Shown one piece after another: positions 30,071 to 40,196 of a stretch of DNA of 64,000 bases (position 1 is the stretch's first letter; each line of letters opens with the position of its first letter). Under the pieces are notes generated by a model, which worked only from the letters and a program-made list of their open reading frames with translations, made no database searches and was not told where the DNA came from. The DNA lies in contig NZ_CP107880.1 in assembly GCF_036013745.1 (NCBI RefSeq), positions 5,642,001-5,706,000 on the forward strand, written 5' to 3'. Source of the DNA: Streptomyces sp. NBC_00483 (GTDB lineage Bacteria > Actinomycetota > Actinomycetes > Streptomycetales > Streptomycetaceae). The position numbers were made by a program, and so were the translations under genes.

Positions 30071-30520
30071 TCACTGGATGCAGAACTCGTTCCCCTCGGG
30101 GTCGGCCATCACCAGCCACTCCCCGCCCTGCGACTTCACCTCGTTCAGGACGCGCGCGCCGAGGCCGGTGAGCCGCTCGGCCTCGGCCGCCCGCTGCCCG
30201 GCCTCGGCGTGTACGTCGATGTGCAGCCGGTTCTTGCCGCTCTTGGCCTCGGGCACCCGCTGGAACAGGATCCGGCGGCCGAGCCCGGTGCCGGTGTCCG
30301 CGTCCACCGGGTCGTCGGGGTGGCGCACGGCGACCAGGTCACGGAAGGCGCGCCGCCCCCACCGCGTCACGGTGTCCGCCTCGCTCACCGCCCCGAACCC
30401 GAGGAGCCGTTCGATCAGCGCGGCGTTGTCCTCGACCTCGTAGCCGAGGGTGGCTGCCCAGAATTCGGCCTGGTTGTGCGGATCGGCGGCGTCGACGACG
30501 AGCTTCCAGTGCAGGGTCAT
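30071..30520 (-). CDS. VOC-fold (glyoxalase-like) protein
   Basis: 149-aa small protein with two beta-alpha-beta-beta-beta modules of the vicinal oxygen chelate superfamily. HWKLVVDAADPHNQAEFW opens module one, NRLHIDVHAEA carries the likely metal His, and WLVMADPEGNEFCIQ ends module two with the Glu-containing strand. It is a Glyoxalase_6-type member with no assignable substrate; members include resistance and dioxygenase-like proteins. The ATG at 30520 overlaps the RarD stop (ATGA), so it is the second gene of that operon. Confidence 0.88.
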   Translation of the reverse strand: MTLHWKLVVDAADPHNQAEFWAATLGYEVEDNAALIERLLGFGAVSEADTVTRWGRRAFRDLVAVRHPDDPVDADTGTGLGRRILFQRVPEAKSGKNRLHIDVHAEAGQRAAEAERLTGLGARVLNEVKSQGGEWLVMADPEGNEFCIQ

Positions 30521-31530
30521 GCACCAGTTATAGGCCGAACTTCCTCCGTGGGGGCGGAAGTTGGCGTCTGACGCGCCGCCTCCGCGGCCGCTTGGGCCAG
30601 CCGGGTCCGGTTGATCCGCGCCGTGCGCAGCGCGTCCCAGGTCAGCAGGATGAGCGCCAGCCACACCAGGGAGAACCCGGCCAGCCGCTCGGCCGGCATC
30701 GCCTCGTGGAAGTACCAGATCCCCAGCAGGAACTGGAAGACGGGCGTCAGGTACTGCAGGAGTCCCAGCGTCGACAGCGGCACCCGGATCGCCGCCGCCC
30801 CGAAGCACACCAGCGGGAGGGCCGTGATGAGTCCGGACGACGCGAGCAGCGCGGCGTGCCCCACGCCCTCCGTCCCGAAGGTCGACCGGCCCTGCGCCGT
30901 CAGCCACGCCAGGTACGCGAGCGCGGGCAGGAACTGCACGGCGGTCTCGGCGGCGAGCGATTCGAGCCCGCTGAGGTTGACCTTCTTCTTCACGAGCCCG
31001 TACGTGCCGAACGAGAACGCGAGCACCAGCGAGATCCACGGCGGCTGCCCGTACCCGACGGCGAGCACCAGGACGGCGACGACGCCCGTCGCGACGGCCG
31101 CCCACTGCGCGGGCCGCAGCCGTTCCTTCAGGAGCAGGACGCCGAGCGCGATCGAGACGAGCGGGTTGATGAAGTACCCGAGCGAGGCCTCGACGACATG
31201 GCCGGAGTTCACGGACCAGATGTAGACGCCCCAGTTGACCGTGATCACGGTCGCGGCGATCGTGACGAGCCCCAGCCGCTTCGGCTGCCGGATCAGCTCG
31301 CGCGCCCAGCCCCACTTCCGTACGAAGAGCAGCGCGATGCCGACGACGACCAGCGCCCACACCATCCGGTGGGCCAGGACCTCCACGGCGCCCGCGGGCT
31401 TGAGCAGGGGCCAGAACAGCGGGACGAGGCCCCACATCCCGTACGCCGCGAACCCGTTCAGGAGCCCGATGCGCCCCTCGTTCGCGCCCTGGCCCCCTGG
31501 CTTCGGCTCCGTGCCCGCCCCGTCCTGCAT
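30517..31530 (-). CDS. rarD: RarD/EamA-family transporter
   Basis: 337-aa drug/metabolite exporter with ten predicted transmembrane helices (two EamA repeats). The helix-1 motif GLLNGFAAYGMWGLVPLFWP and ELIRQPKRLGL with VNWGVYIWSVN are typical of the RarD subfamily. ATG 31530 is chosen because GGAGGGTTC precedes it; an upstream in-frame start at 31605 would add 25 Arg/Gly-rich residues that look like noise. Substrate unknown. The 133-base gap to the next gene stop shows no clear site. Confidence 0.88.
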   Translation of the reverse strand: MQDGAGTEPKPGGQGANEGRIGLLNGFAAYGMWGLVPLFWPLLKPAGAVEVLAHRMVWALVVVGIALLFVRKWGWARELIRQPKRLGLVTIAATVITVNWGVYIWSVNSGHVVEASLGYFINPLVSIALGVLLLKERLRPAQWAAVATGVVAVLVLAVGYGQPPWISLVLAFSFGTYGLVKKKVNLSGLESLAAETAVQFLPALAYLAWLTAQGRSTFGTEGVGHAALLASSGLITALPLVCFGAAAIRVPLSTLGLLQYLTPVFQFLLGIWYFHEAMPAERLAGFSLVWLALILLTWDALRTARINRTRLAQAAAEAARQTPTSAPTEEVRPITGA

Positions 31531-31663
31531 GAACCCTCCCTCGTGACACCCGGCAGCCCCGCGGCGGCCCCCACGAAGGTAGCGCCGCCGGGCCCCGCAC
31601 GTCATGCCCGTATCGCCATACGGTCCTGACGGATGTGCCGGGGCGGGGGCGTCCGGAAGGGGG

Positions 31664-32521
31664 TTAGCGCAGTGCGGCGGCGATGGCGTCGGCGATCGGG
31701 GTGGTGGGGCGGCCGATGAGGCGGGTCAGGTCGCCGTTCTGCCGGGCGAGCAGCCCCTGCCCGATCGCGGTGTCCACGCCCACGAGGATGTCGGCGAAGG
31801 TGGCGGGCAGGCCCGCGCCGAGCAGGATCTCGCGGTTCTGCTCGGGCGTGACGGCCCGGTAGCCGATCTCCTTGCCGGACTGCCGCCCGACCTCGGCGGC
31901 GTACTCGGCGAGCGACCAGGCGACGTCGCCGCTCAGCTCGTACGCCTTGTTCTCGTGGCCCTCGCCGGTCAGTACGGCGACGGCGGCCGCGGCGTAGTCG
32001 GCGCGCGAGGCGGAGGCGATTCGGCCCTCGCCCGCGTTCGCCACGACGGCGCCGTGCTCCAGGACCGGGGCCAGGTTCCCGGTGTAGTTCTCGTGGTACC
32101 AGCCGTTGCGCAGGAACGTGTACGGCAGGCCGGAGTCGAGGATCGCCTGCTCGGTGACCTTGTGCTCGGCGGCGAGCTCGAAGTCGGCGTCCGGGCCGCC
32201 GAGTACTCCGGTGTACGCGAGGAGTTCGACGCCGGCCGTCTTCGCCGCGTCGATCACGGCCTGGTGCTGGGCGACGCGCTGCCCGACCTCGCTGCCGGAG
32301 ACCAGCAGGACGCGGTCGCCCGCGCGGAAGGCGCCGTCGAGCGTCCCGGGCGCGCTGTAGTCGGCGACGCGCAGCTCGACCCCGCGGTCGGCGAGGTCGG
32401 CGGCCTTGTCCTTGTCCCGCACGACGGCGGCGATCCGTGCGGCGGGGACGCCCGCGTCGAGCAGTTGCGCGACGACCAGACGGCCGAGGTGGCCGGTGGC
32501 ACCGGTGACGACGAAGCTCAT
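31664..32521 (-). CDS. NmrA/SDR-type NAD(P)-binding reductase
   Basis: 285-aa atypical short-chain dehydrogenase of the NmrA / quinone-oxidoreductase-2 group. VTGATGHLGRLVV is the NAD(P)-binding GxxGxxG motif at about residues 5-17. The catalytic Tyr-x-x-x-Lys of classical SDRs is not evident, which is normal for this group. The ATG at 32521 has AAGGAG eight bases upstream. It is divergent from an HxlR regulator with a shared 90-base promoter containing repeated half-sites, the usual layout of redox or quinone-stress sensing pairs (QorR/YodB-like, by analogy). Confidence 0.88.
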   Translation of the reverse strand: MSFVVTGATGHLGRLVVAQLLDAGVPAARIAAVVRDKDKAADLADRGVELRVADYSAPGTLDGAFRAGDRVLLVSGSEVGQRVAQHQAVIDAAKTAGVELLAYTGVLGGPDADFELAAEHKVTEQAILDSGLPYTFLRNGWYHENYTGNLAPVLEHGAVVANAGEGRIASASRADYAAAAVAVLTGEGHENKAYELSGDVAWSLAEYAAEVGRQSGKEIGYRAVTPEQNREILLGAGLPATFADILVGVDTAIGQGLLARQNGDLTRLIGRPTTPIADAIAAALR

Positions 32522-32565
32522 GTCTGAAATCTCCTTGATGAGGCGGTTCTCCTTCACCGTAGATC

Positions 32566-32608
32566 GGGTACTAAGGATTCGTAAGTACCCACTTTGAAGT
32601 AAGGTACT
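32566..32608. promoter_or_regulatory. Candidate HxlR-type operator: three GGTACT half-sites
   Basis: Half-sites GGGTACT (32566-32572), AGTACCC (32584-32590) and GGTACT (32603-32608) alternate in orientation with centres 18-19 bases apart, in the shared gap of the NmrA-like gene and the HxlR regulator. The last half-site touches the putative ribosome binding region of the regulator, which suggests autoregulation. Confidence 0.7.
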
Positions 32609-32611
32609 GGC

Positions 32612-33001
32612 GTGACAGTGAGCAGGGTGCGGGAGTGGACGACGGCCGGCGAGGGTATGTGCCCGCAGCGGCTGGTCCTGGAGCACGTCACCAGCCGGTG
32701 GGGCGTCCTCGTGCTCATGGCACTGGAGGAGCGGTCGTACCGGTTCAGCGAGCTGCGCCGGGAGATCGGCGGGGTCAGCGAGAAGATGCTCGCGCAGACC
32801 CTCCAGACCCTGGAGCGCGACGGAGTCGTCCACCGCGACGCCAAGCCCGTGATCCCGCCCCGTGTCGACTACTCGCTCACCGGACTCGGCCGCGAGGCCG
32901 CCGCGCAGGTCCGCGCGCTCGCGGACTGGACGGAGCGGCGACTGCCCGAGGTGAAGGCGGCGCGCGAGGTGTACGACGAGGGGCGCGCTGACGGCGCGTA
33001 A
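32612..33001 (+). CDS. HxlR-family winged-helix transcriptional regulator
   Basis: 129-aa MarR-like dimeric repressor/activator. The family N-terminal Cys sits in GMCPQRLVLEHV (about C17), and the wing-helix region includes RFSELRREIGGVSEKMLAQTL and PRVDYSLTGLG. A single N-terminal Cys in this place is the redox/quinone sensor in YodB- and HypR-type members, so thiol-based control of the divergent reductase is plausible (inference). The GTG start at 32612 has AAGG at 32601-32604. It is convergent with korB behind a 16-bp-arm terminator. Confidence 0.9.
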   Translation: MTVSRVREWTTAGEGMCPQRLVLEHVTSRWGVLVLMALEERSYRFSELRREIGGVSEKMLAQTLQTLERDGVVHRDAKPVIPPRVDYSLTGLGREAAAQVRALADWTERRLPEVKAAREVYDEGRADGA

Positions 33002-33007
33002 CGCAGG

Positions 33008-33042
33008 AAGTCCGGGCGCGCGGTGGCCGCGCGCCCGGACTT
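33008..33042. terminator. Bidirectional terminator between HxlR gene and korB
   Basis: Perfect 16-bp arms (33008-33023, beginning AAGTCCGGGCGC, and 33027-33042) with a TGG loop, starting 7 bases after the HxlR stop and ending 19 bases before the korB stop. Confidence 0.88.
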
Positions 33043-33061
33043 CGCCCTGTTTGCCGGGCGC

Positions 33062-34184
<1,123 letters not shown>

Positions 34185-34192
<8 letters not shown>

Positions 34193-36131
34193 CGATGGCC
34201 TCCTTGAGAGCGGTGGCGAGCTGCTCAGCCTTGAACGGCATTCCGTTGACCTGGTTGTAGCTGTGCGCGTCCACCAGATACTTCGCCCGTACGAGGGTGG
34301 CGAGCTGACCGAGGTTCATCTCGGGGATCACCACCTTGTCGTAACGCTTCAGGACCTCACCCAGATTCCGCGGGAACGGGTTGAGGTGGCGCAGATGGGC
34401 CTGCGCGATGTGCTCACCGGCCGTGCGCAGGCGACGCACCGCGGCCGTGATCGGGCCGTACGTCGAGCCCCAGCCGAGGACGAGGGTGCGGGCCTCGCCG
34501 GTGGCGTCGTCGACCTCGATGTCGGGCACGTCGATGCCGTCGATCTTCGCCTGCCGGGTGCGGACCATGAAGTCGTGGTTGGCCGGGTCGTACGAGATGT
34601 TGCCCGTGCCGTCCTGCTTCTCGATGCCGCCGATCCGGTGCTCGAGGCCCGGCGTGCCGGGGATCGCCCAGGGGCGTGCGAGGGTCTGCGGGTCGCGCTT
34701 GTACGGCCAGTAGACCTCGGTGCCGTCCTCGGTGGTGTGGTTCGGCCCGGAGGCGAACTGGACGCGCAGGTCCGGGAGTTCGTCGACCTCGGGGATGCGC
34801 CAGGGCTCCGAGCCGTTGGCCAGGTAGCCGTCCGAGAGCAGCATCACCGGGGTGCGGTAGGTGACGGCGATCCGGGCCGCTTCGAGCGCGGCGTCGAAGC
34901 AGTCGGCGGGTGTGCGGGGGGCGACGAGCGGGATCGGGGCCTCGCCGTTGCGCCCGTACATGGCCTGGAGCAGGTCGGCCTGTTCGGTCTTCGTCGGCAG
35001 TCCGGTCGAGGGGCCGCCGCGCTGGATGTCGATGACGAGCAGCGGCAGTTCGAGGCTCACGGCGAGGCCGATGGTCTCGGACTTGAGCGCGACGCCGGGC
35101 CCTGAGGTCGTGGTGACGGCGAGGCTGCCGCCGAAGGCCGCACCGAGCGCGGCACCGATCCCGGCGATCTCGTCCTCCGCCTGGAAGGTGCGCACGCCGA
35201 AGTTCTTGTGCTTGCTGAGCTCGTGGAGGATGTCGCTCGCGGGCGTGATCGGGTACGAGCCCAGGTACAGCGGCAGGTCCGCCTGCTTCGAGGCCGCGAT
35301 CAGCCCGTACGAGAGGGCCAGGTTCCCGGAGATGTTGCGGTAGGTGCCGGGAGGGAAGGCGGTGGAGGCGGGGGCGACCTCGTAGGAGACCGCGAAGTCC
35401 TCGGTCGTCTCACCGAAGTTCCAGCCCGCGTGGAACGCCGCGAGGTTCGCCTTCATGATCTCGGGCTTCTTGGCGAACTTGGCCTTGAGGAACTTCTCCG
35501 TGCCCTCGGTCGGCCGGTGGTACATCCACGACAGCAGGCCGAGCGCGAACATGTTCTTGGAGCGCCCCGCGTCCTTGCGCGAGAGCTCGAACTCCTTCAG
35601 CGCCTCGACGGTGAGGGTCGTCAGCGGCACGGGGTGCACGTGGTACCCGTCGAGCGAACCGTCCTCCAGAGGGCTCTCCGCGTAGCCCACCTTCTGCATC
35701 GCCCGCTTGGTGAACTCGTCGGTGTTGACGATGACTTCGGCGCCGCGCGGCACGTCCCCGATGTTCGCCTTCAGCGCGGCCGGGTTCATCGCCACCAGCA
35801 CGTTCGGCGCGTCGCCCGGCGTCAGGATGTCGTGGTCGGCGAAGTGGAGTTGGAAGGAGGACACGCCCGGCAGCGTCCCTGCGGGGGCGCGGATCTCGGC
35901 CGGGAAGTTCGGCAGCGTGGAGAGATCATTGCCGAACGACGCGGTCTCAGAAGTGAAGCGGTCCCCCGTGAGCTGCATGCCGTCACCTGAGTCACCCGCG
36001 AACCGGATGATCACCCGGTCGACGCGCCGTACGTCCTTGCTCGAATGTCCTGCCGACGTGCGCTGCCCGCCGACAACTGCGCTGTCGGTCCCGTCGGCCT
36101 GCTCGGTGGTGCTACTGACCTGGCTGGTCAC
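34185..36131 (-). CDS. korA: 2-oxoacid:ferredoxin oxidoreductase, alpha/gamma fused subunit
   Basis: 648-aa protein. The N-terminal gamma domain (about residues 40-230, starting IRFAGDSGDGMQLTGDRF) is fused to the alpha pyrimidine-binding domain (about 250-640: FQAEDEIAGIGAALGAAFGG, TTTSGPGVALKSE, DIQRGGPSTGLPTKTEQADL). This gamma-alpha fusion with a separate beta subunit is the usual aerobic-type KorAB organisation, using ferredoxin instead of NAD. The GTG at 36131, with GGGAGGT upstream, is chosen; the frame is open to 36251 but the extra 40 residues are unlike the family. A promoter with an internal palindrome lies at 36336-36363, giving a leader of about 200 bases. Confidence 0.93.
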
Positions 36132-36335
36132 TGAACTGGACCTCCCTCGAGGCGGCTGTGCGGGCACGGCCGTCCCACCGGCCTTCCCACGGCTCCACCC
36201 TACGTCTGTAAGGGTCGCCTTCCCGAGGCGATTTGCATGGTGGACCACCAAATGAGACGGCGGGTCGCCCCGATTTGTGTGGTGATTCCCCCTGTGGAGA
36301 CGCGCTCGGTCGGTCGATGGTTCTGTGGTGCCCCC

Positions 36336-36363
36336 ATTATCTGACAGGGCGTCAGGTAATCAA
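36336..36363 (-). promoter_or_regulatory. Candidate korAB promoter with internal operator
   Basis: Read on the - strand: -35 TTGATT (36358-36363), 16-base spacer, -10 GATAAT (36336-36341). The spacer and both boxes are covered by the inverted repeat TATCTGAC (36338-36345) / GTCAGGTA (36351-36358), seven of eight positions matching across a 5-base centre. A repressor bound there would block RNA polymerase. The rest of the 246-base gap shows no other clear element. Confidence 0.55.
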
Positions 36364-36377
36364 GGCAATCACGGCAC

Positions 36378-37049
36378 TCATGAGTTCAGATAGGTCAGAA
36401 CCGCCAGTACGCGGCGGTGATCCCCGTCACTCTGGGACAGCCCCAGCTTCAGGAAGATGTTGCTGACGTGCTTCTCGACCGCGCCGTCGCTCACCACGAG
36501 CTGCCGGGCGATCGCCGAGTTCGTACGTCCCTCCGCCATCAGGCCGAGCACCTCGCGCTCGCGGGGCGTGAGGTTCGCCAGCACATCCTGCTTGCGGCTG
36601 CGGCCGAGCAGCTGCGCGACCACCTCGGGGTCGAGCGCCGTGCCGCCCTCGGCGACCCGCACCACCGCGTCCACGAACTCCCGCACCTCGGCGACCCGGT
36701 CCTTGAGCAGGTACCCGACGCCACGGCTCGAACCGGCGAGCAGCTCGGTGGCGTACTGCTCCTCCACGTACTGCGACAGGACCAGCACCCCGAGGTCGGG
36801 GAACCGGGCCCGCAGCCGCACCGCCGCGCGCACACCCTCGTCCGTGTGCGTGGGCGGCATCCGGACGTCCGCGACGACCACGTCGGGCAGCTGTCCCTGT
36901 TCCCCCAGCTCGATGATGGTCTTGATCAGCGCTTCGCCGTCGCCGACGCCCGCGACGACCTCGTGCCCGCGGTCCGTGAGCAACCGGGTCAGGCCCTCCC
37001 TGAGCAGCACTGAATCCTCGGCGATGACGACCCGCACCTTGTCCTCCAC
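36378..37049 (-). CDS. NarL/FixJ-family response regulator
   Basis: 223-aa two-component regulator. The receiver domain has the acidic pair in VVIAEDSVLLREGL, phospho-acceptor Asp in VVVADVRMPP, and the Thr/Ser and Lys of LVLSQYVE and GYLLKDR. A LuxR-type HTH follows (LTPREREVLGLMAEGRTNSAIARQL, about residues 155-215). The GTG at 37049 (GGAG five bases upstream) is used; GTG 37037 with GGAGG in front gives a four-residue shorter protein and is equally possible. It is the third gene of a kinase-kinase-regulator set and the nearest regulator to both korAB and the second nuo operon. Confidence 0.9.
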   Translation of the reverse strand: MEDKVRVVIAEDSVLLREGLTRLLTDRGHEVVAGVGDGEALIKTIIELGEQGQLPDVVVADVRMPPTHTDEGVRAAVRLRARFPDLGVLVLSQYVEEQYATELLAGSSRGVGYLLKDRVAEVREFVDAVVRVAEGGTALDPEVVAQLLGRSRKQDVLANLTPREREVLGLMAEGRTNSAIARQLVVSDGAVEKHVSNIFLKLGLSQSDGDHRRVLAVLTYLNS

Positions 37050-37160
37050 GTTCTCCGGCCCCCCAGCGCACGAACGTCCCGACGCGGTGCGCGCCGAGAT
37101 CGTTCGATCCTGCCCCCAGCATTCCAGGATCGGGGGGTGTCCGCGGAGTGTTCTTCGGGC

Positions 37161-37203
37161 GGGTGTCGGGTGGCGGGTGTCCGGTGTCCGGTGTCGGGTG
37201 GCG
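37161..37203. repeat. Short GGTGTC-based repeat block
   Basis: GGTGTCGGGTGGCG occurs at 37162-37175 and again at 37190-37203 (28-base period), with two further GGTGTCC copies between. It sits in the 241-base gap between the first kinase gene and the response regulator. Probably a slipped-strand expansion; no role is apparent. Confidence 0.6.
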
Positions 37204-37290
37204 CGATGCCGCGCGATGGAGAGTTGGGCCCGGCCACGGGTAACCAGGGGTGGGCGGTGCCGCGGAACCACCCCCGGGCTCACCCCCGTG

Positions 37291-38700
37291 TCACGCGCGG
37301 CGCCACGGCAACTCCGCCGTCACCCGCGTCGGCCCACCCCCGGGCGACTCGACCACCAGAATCCCGTCGACCGCGTCGAGCCGCCCGGCCAGCGCCGCCA
37401 ACCCGGACCCGCCGGAGGCCACCGCTCCGCCGCCCCCGTTGTCGTACACCTGCACCATCAACCGGTCCCGCGTCCGCCACACGTCGACCTCCGCCCGCGT
37501 CGCCCCGCTGTGCTCGCTCACGTTCTGGAGCAGCTCGGAGACCGTGAAGTACGCGATGCCCTCGATGGCCGGCGCCGGCCTCTCCGTCAGGTCGACCTCC
37601 ACCCGCACCGGCACCGCACACCGCGACGCCACCGACGACAACGCCGCATCGAGCCCCCGGTCGGTCAGCACCGCCGGATGGATCCCGCGCGCCAGGTCCC
37701 GCAGCTCCTGCAGCGCCGTCTTCACCTCACCGTGCGCCTCGCCCACCAGGCGCGCCGCCGTCTCCGGGTCCTCGCTCAGCTTCTCCTTGGCGACCCCGAG
37801 GTCCATGGCCAGGTTCACCAGCCGGGCCTGCGCCCCGTCGTGCAGATCCCGCTCGATGCGCCGCAGGTCGGCCGCCGCCGTGTCGACCACGACACCCCGG
37901 TCCGACTCCAGCTCCACCACGCGCGACGCGAGCCGCGAGGGGCCGAGCAGCCCGATCACCATCAGCCGGTCCACCGTCGTCAGCGCCCGGATCACCCACG
38001 GCGTGACCAGCGTGACGAGCAGCCCGAGCCCCGCGGTCACCGTGATCTCGAAGGGGTTGTCGAGGTAGATGGCGTGGCCGGCGTCCCCGTACAGCTGGAT
38101 GCCGTCCTGTCCCACGTACGTGGGAAACACCCAGCGCCACAACGGATACGTGAGCATCGTCCAGCCGGTCACCCAGAAGCTCAGCCCCACGGCGAACCCG
38201 AACACCGCCCACGGCATGTGCAGTACCCCGTACAGCAGATGCCGCCACGAGACGCCACTCTTGAGCGTCGCCCCGATCCACCCCATCGGCCCGCCTGTGC
38301 GCGGCCGCAGCGGCTCCGGCGTACCGACCTCGACGCCGAGCAGCCCGCGCGCCCGCACCCGCTCCAGCGCCCCGAGCCCCCGCGACCCGGCGAGCGCCGC
38401 CGCGAGTACCGGAACCCCGATGAACGTGATCAGCAGGCCCACACCGAGCGAGGTCATCGTCACGGCCCACACGAACCCGATGATGCTGAGCGGCAGGCTG
38501 AGCAGCAGATACCCGAACTCCCGCCACGTCCGCCCCTCGATCGGCGCCCGCAGCCCGGCCGGCAGCCGGTTCAGGCCATGACGCGGGCCCGAACGGTCGT
38601 CGTGGCCACCGTCGAAGCCGTGGCCGGCGTCGCGGTTCTCGTCGTACGAGTACGCGTACGCGTCGCTCTGGTCGCGATATCCGTACTGGTGCGTGGCCAT
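37291..38700 (-). CDS. Two-component sensor histidine kinase (HPK7, DesK-like), paralogue 1
   Basis: 469-aa membrane kinase. A Tyr/Asp/Gly-rich N-terminal tail of about 55 residues is followed by four to five membrane helices (about 60-250), a HisKA_3 domain with the phospho-His in RRIERDLHDGAQARLV (near residue 295), and a HATPase_c domain with YFTVSELLQNVSEHSGA (N-box) and GSGLAALAGRLDAVDG (G-box). The large duplicated sensor fold with EFGYLLLSLPLSIIGFV belongs to the putative-sensor group of actinobacteria; the signal is unknown. It is about 60% alike in its catalytic half, by eye, to the kinase at 38841-40034. Confidence 0.9.
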   Translation of the reverse strand: MATHQYGYRDQSDAYAYSYDENRDAGHGFDGGHDDRSGPRHGLNRLPAGLRAPIEGRTWREFGYLLLSLPLSIIGFVWAVTMTSLGVGLLITFIGVPVLAAALAGSRGLGALERVRARGLLGVEVGTPEPLRPRTGGPMGWIGATLKSGVSWRHLLYGVLHMPWAVFGFAVGLSFWVTGWTMLTYPLWRWVFPTYVGQDGIQLYGDAGHAIYLDNPFEITVTAGLGLLVTLVTPWVIRALTTVDRLMVIGLLGPSRLASRVVELESDRGVVVDTAAADLRRIERDLHDGAQARLVNLAMDLGVAKEKLSEDPETAARLVGEAHGEVKTALQELRDLARGIHPAVLTDRGLDAALSSVASRCAVPVRVEVDLTERPAPAIEGIAYFTVSELLQNVSEHSGATRAEVDVWRTRDRLMVQVYDNGGGGAVASGGSGLAALAGRLDAVDGILVVESPGGGPTRVTAELPWRRA

Positions 38701-38840
38701 CGTGTCCGTCCGTTCTGCTCAGTACCGCTCAGGTCTGTCGGGGAGCCGTCGCTCTGCTTTCTTGGGCTCTGCTTCAAGCTTCCGCGCGGGCGCGCCCCGC
38801 GGCCATGCGGCGGGTCGGCGTCTTCGACCGGGGGTTTTCC

Positions 38841-40034
38841 CTACCTCTGCCGTATCGGCTCGGTCCTGTCGCGCCACGGCAGCTCCGCCGTGATCGTGGT
38901 CGGGCCGCCGTCCGGCGAGTCCACGACGAACAGGCCGTCGACCGCGTCGAGCCGCTCCGCGAGGCCCGACATACCGGTCCCCTTGTCCAGGCTCGCGCCG
39001 CCCCGCCCGTCGTCCCACACCTGTATGAGCAGCCGGTCCTGCGAGCGCCACACGTCCACCGAGGCGGACCGCGCGCCGCTGTGCTTGCTCACGTTCTGGA
39101 GCAGCTCGGAGACCGTGAAGTACGCGATGCCCTCGATCGCCTCCGCCGGCCGGCCCGGCAGATCCGCCGTCACCTTCACCGGCACCGTGCAGCGCGTGGC
39201 CACGGAGGACAGGGCCGCGTCGAGCCCGCGGTCGGTGAGGACCGCCGGATGAATGCCGCGCGCCAGGTCCCGCAGCTCCTGCAGCGCGAGCTTGACCTCG
39301 CCGTGCGCCTCGTCGACCATCGCCGCGACCGCCTCGTCGGCCTGGCCCTCCAGGAGCTTCTCCTTCGCGAGACCGAGCCCCATGGCCAGATTGACCAGCC
39401 GGGCCTGCGCCCCGTCGTGCAGATCGCGCTCGATGCGCCGCAGGTCGGCGGCGGCCGTGTCGACGACGACGCCCCGGTCCGACTCGAGCTCCTCGATCCG
39501 CCGCTCCAACTCGTCGGAGGGAGAGAGCAGCGCCCGCACCATCGCCCGGTCCGCATTGCCCAGACCGCGCGCGATGAACGGCAGTACCGGCCACAGCACG
39601 AACAGCCCGACCAGCGTCAGGGCGAACGTCAGCACGGCCCACGGCAACCGGATCACTTCGTACAGCACCGTGCGCCAGCCCACCGGGTCCTTGAGGCCGG
39701 TCCACAGCCAGCCGAAGAAGCCGCCCGTGCGCCGCATCGGCAGCGGGCTCGGCTCGTCAATGCGCACGCCGAGCAGGGCCCTTGCCCGCCCGCGCTCCGC
39801 CTTGCCGAGCAGCCGCGCGCCCCTGAGGCCTGCGGCGATCAGCGGAAGCCCGATCACCGTGACCGTGAGCCCCGCGCCGAGGGCCACCATCGTGACGGCG
39901 TACACGAATCCGAAGATGGACAGCGGGAAGCTGCTCAGGAGATAGGCGATCTCCTTCCACGTGGCGCTGTCGTACCCCAGTCGTGGCGGTGGCAGCACCG
40001 GATGGTCTTCGGAAGTGTCGAGTGGCTCGGTCAT
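38841..40034 (-). CDS. Two-component sensor histidine kinase (HPK7, DesK-like), paralogue 2
   Basis: 397-aa membrane kinase, a tandem copy of the one at 37291-38700. Helices occupy about residues 30-165, the phospho-His lies in the identical RRIERDLHDGAQARLV (near residue 215), the N-box is YFTVSELLQNVSKHSGA and the G-box GTGMSGLAERLDAVDG. It lacks the long hydrophilic N-terminus of its neighbour. First gene of the kinase-kinase-regulator group, and divergent from the second nuo operon with a 241-base gap, so it could share regulation with nuoA2. Confidence 0.9.
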   Translation of the reverse strand: MTEPLDTSEDHPVLPPPRLGYDSATWKEIAYLLSSFPLSIFGFVYAVTMVALGAGLTVTVIGLPLIAAGLRGARLLGKAERGRARALLGVRIDEPSPLPMRRTGGFFGWLWTGLKDPVGWRTVLYEVIRLPWAVLTFALTLVGLFVLWPVLPFIARGLGNADRAMVRALLSPSDELERRIEELESDRGVVVDTAAADLRRIERDLHDGAQARLVNLAMGLGLAKEKLLEGQADEAVAAMVDEAHGEVKLALQELRDLARGIHPAVLTDRGLDAALSSVATRCTVPVKVTADLPGRPAEAIEGIAYFTVSELLQNVSKHSGARSASVDVWRSQDRLLIQVWDDGRGGASLDKGTGMSGLAERLDAVDGLFVVDSPDGGPTTITAELPWRDRTEPIRQR

Positions 40035-40196
40035 AGCGGCAAGAGTGCCCTGGCCCGGGGCGGGGCGCCATGAGGACGGCCGCCAAGTTGAGCGGGGGTT
40101 AACCCCACCACGAGCCCCACCTCGAGTTCGCTCTTGAGTTCCCCTCGAGTGCCTCCTCGGGTCACACCTCGCCCAAGCCGCTCGGCCCCGGGCTGC

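Noticed and set aside
36457..39252. A 931-codon + strand open frame across the response regulator and kinases
   Set aside because: The translation is Arg/Ser/Pro/Thr low-complexity and the opposite strand has clear receiver, HTH and kinase domains.
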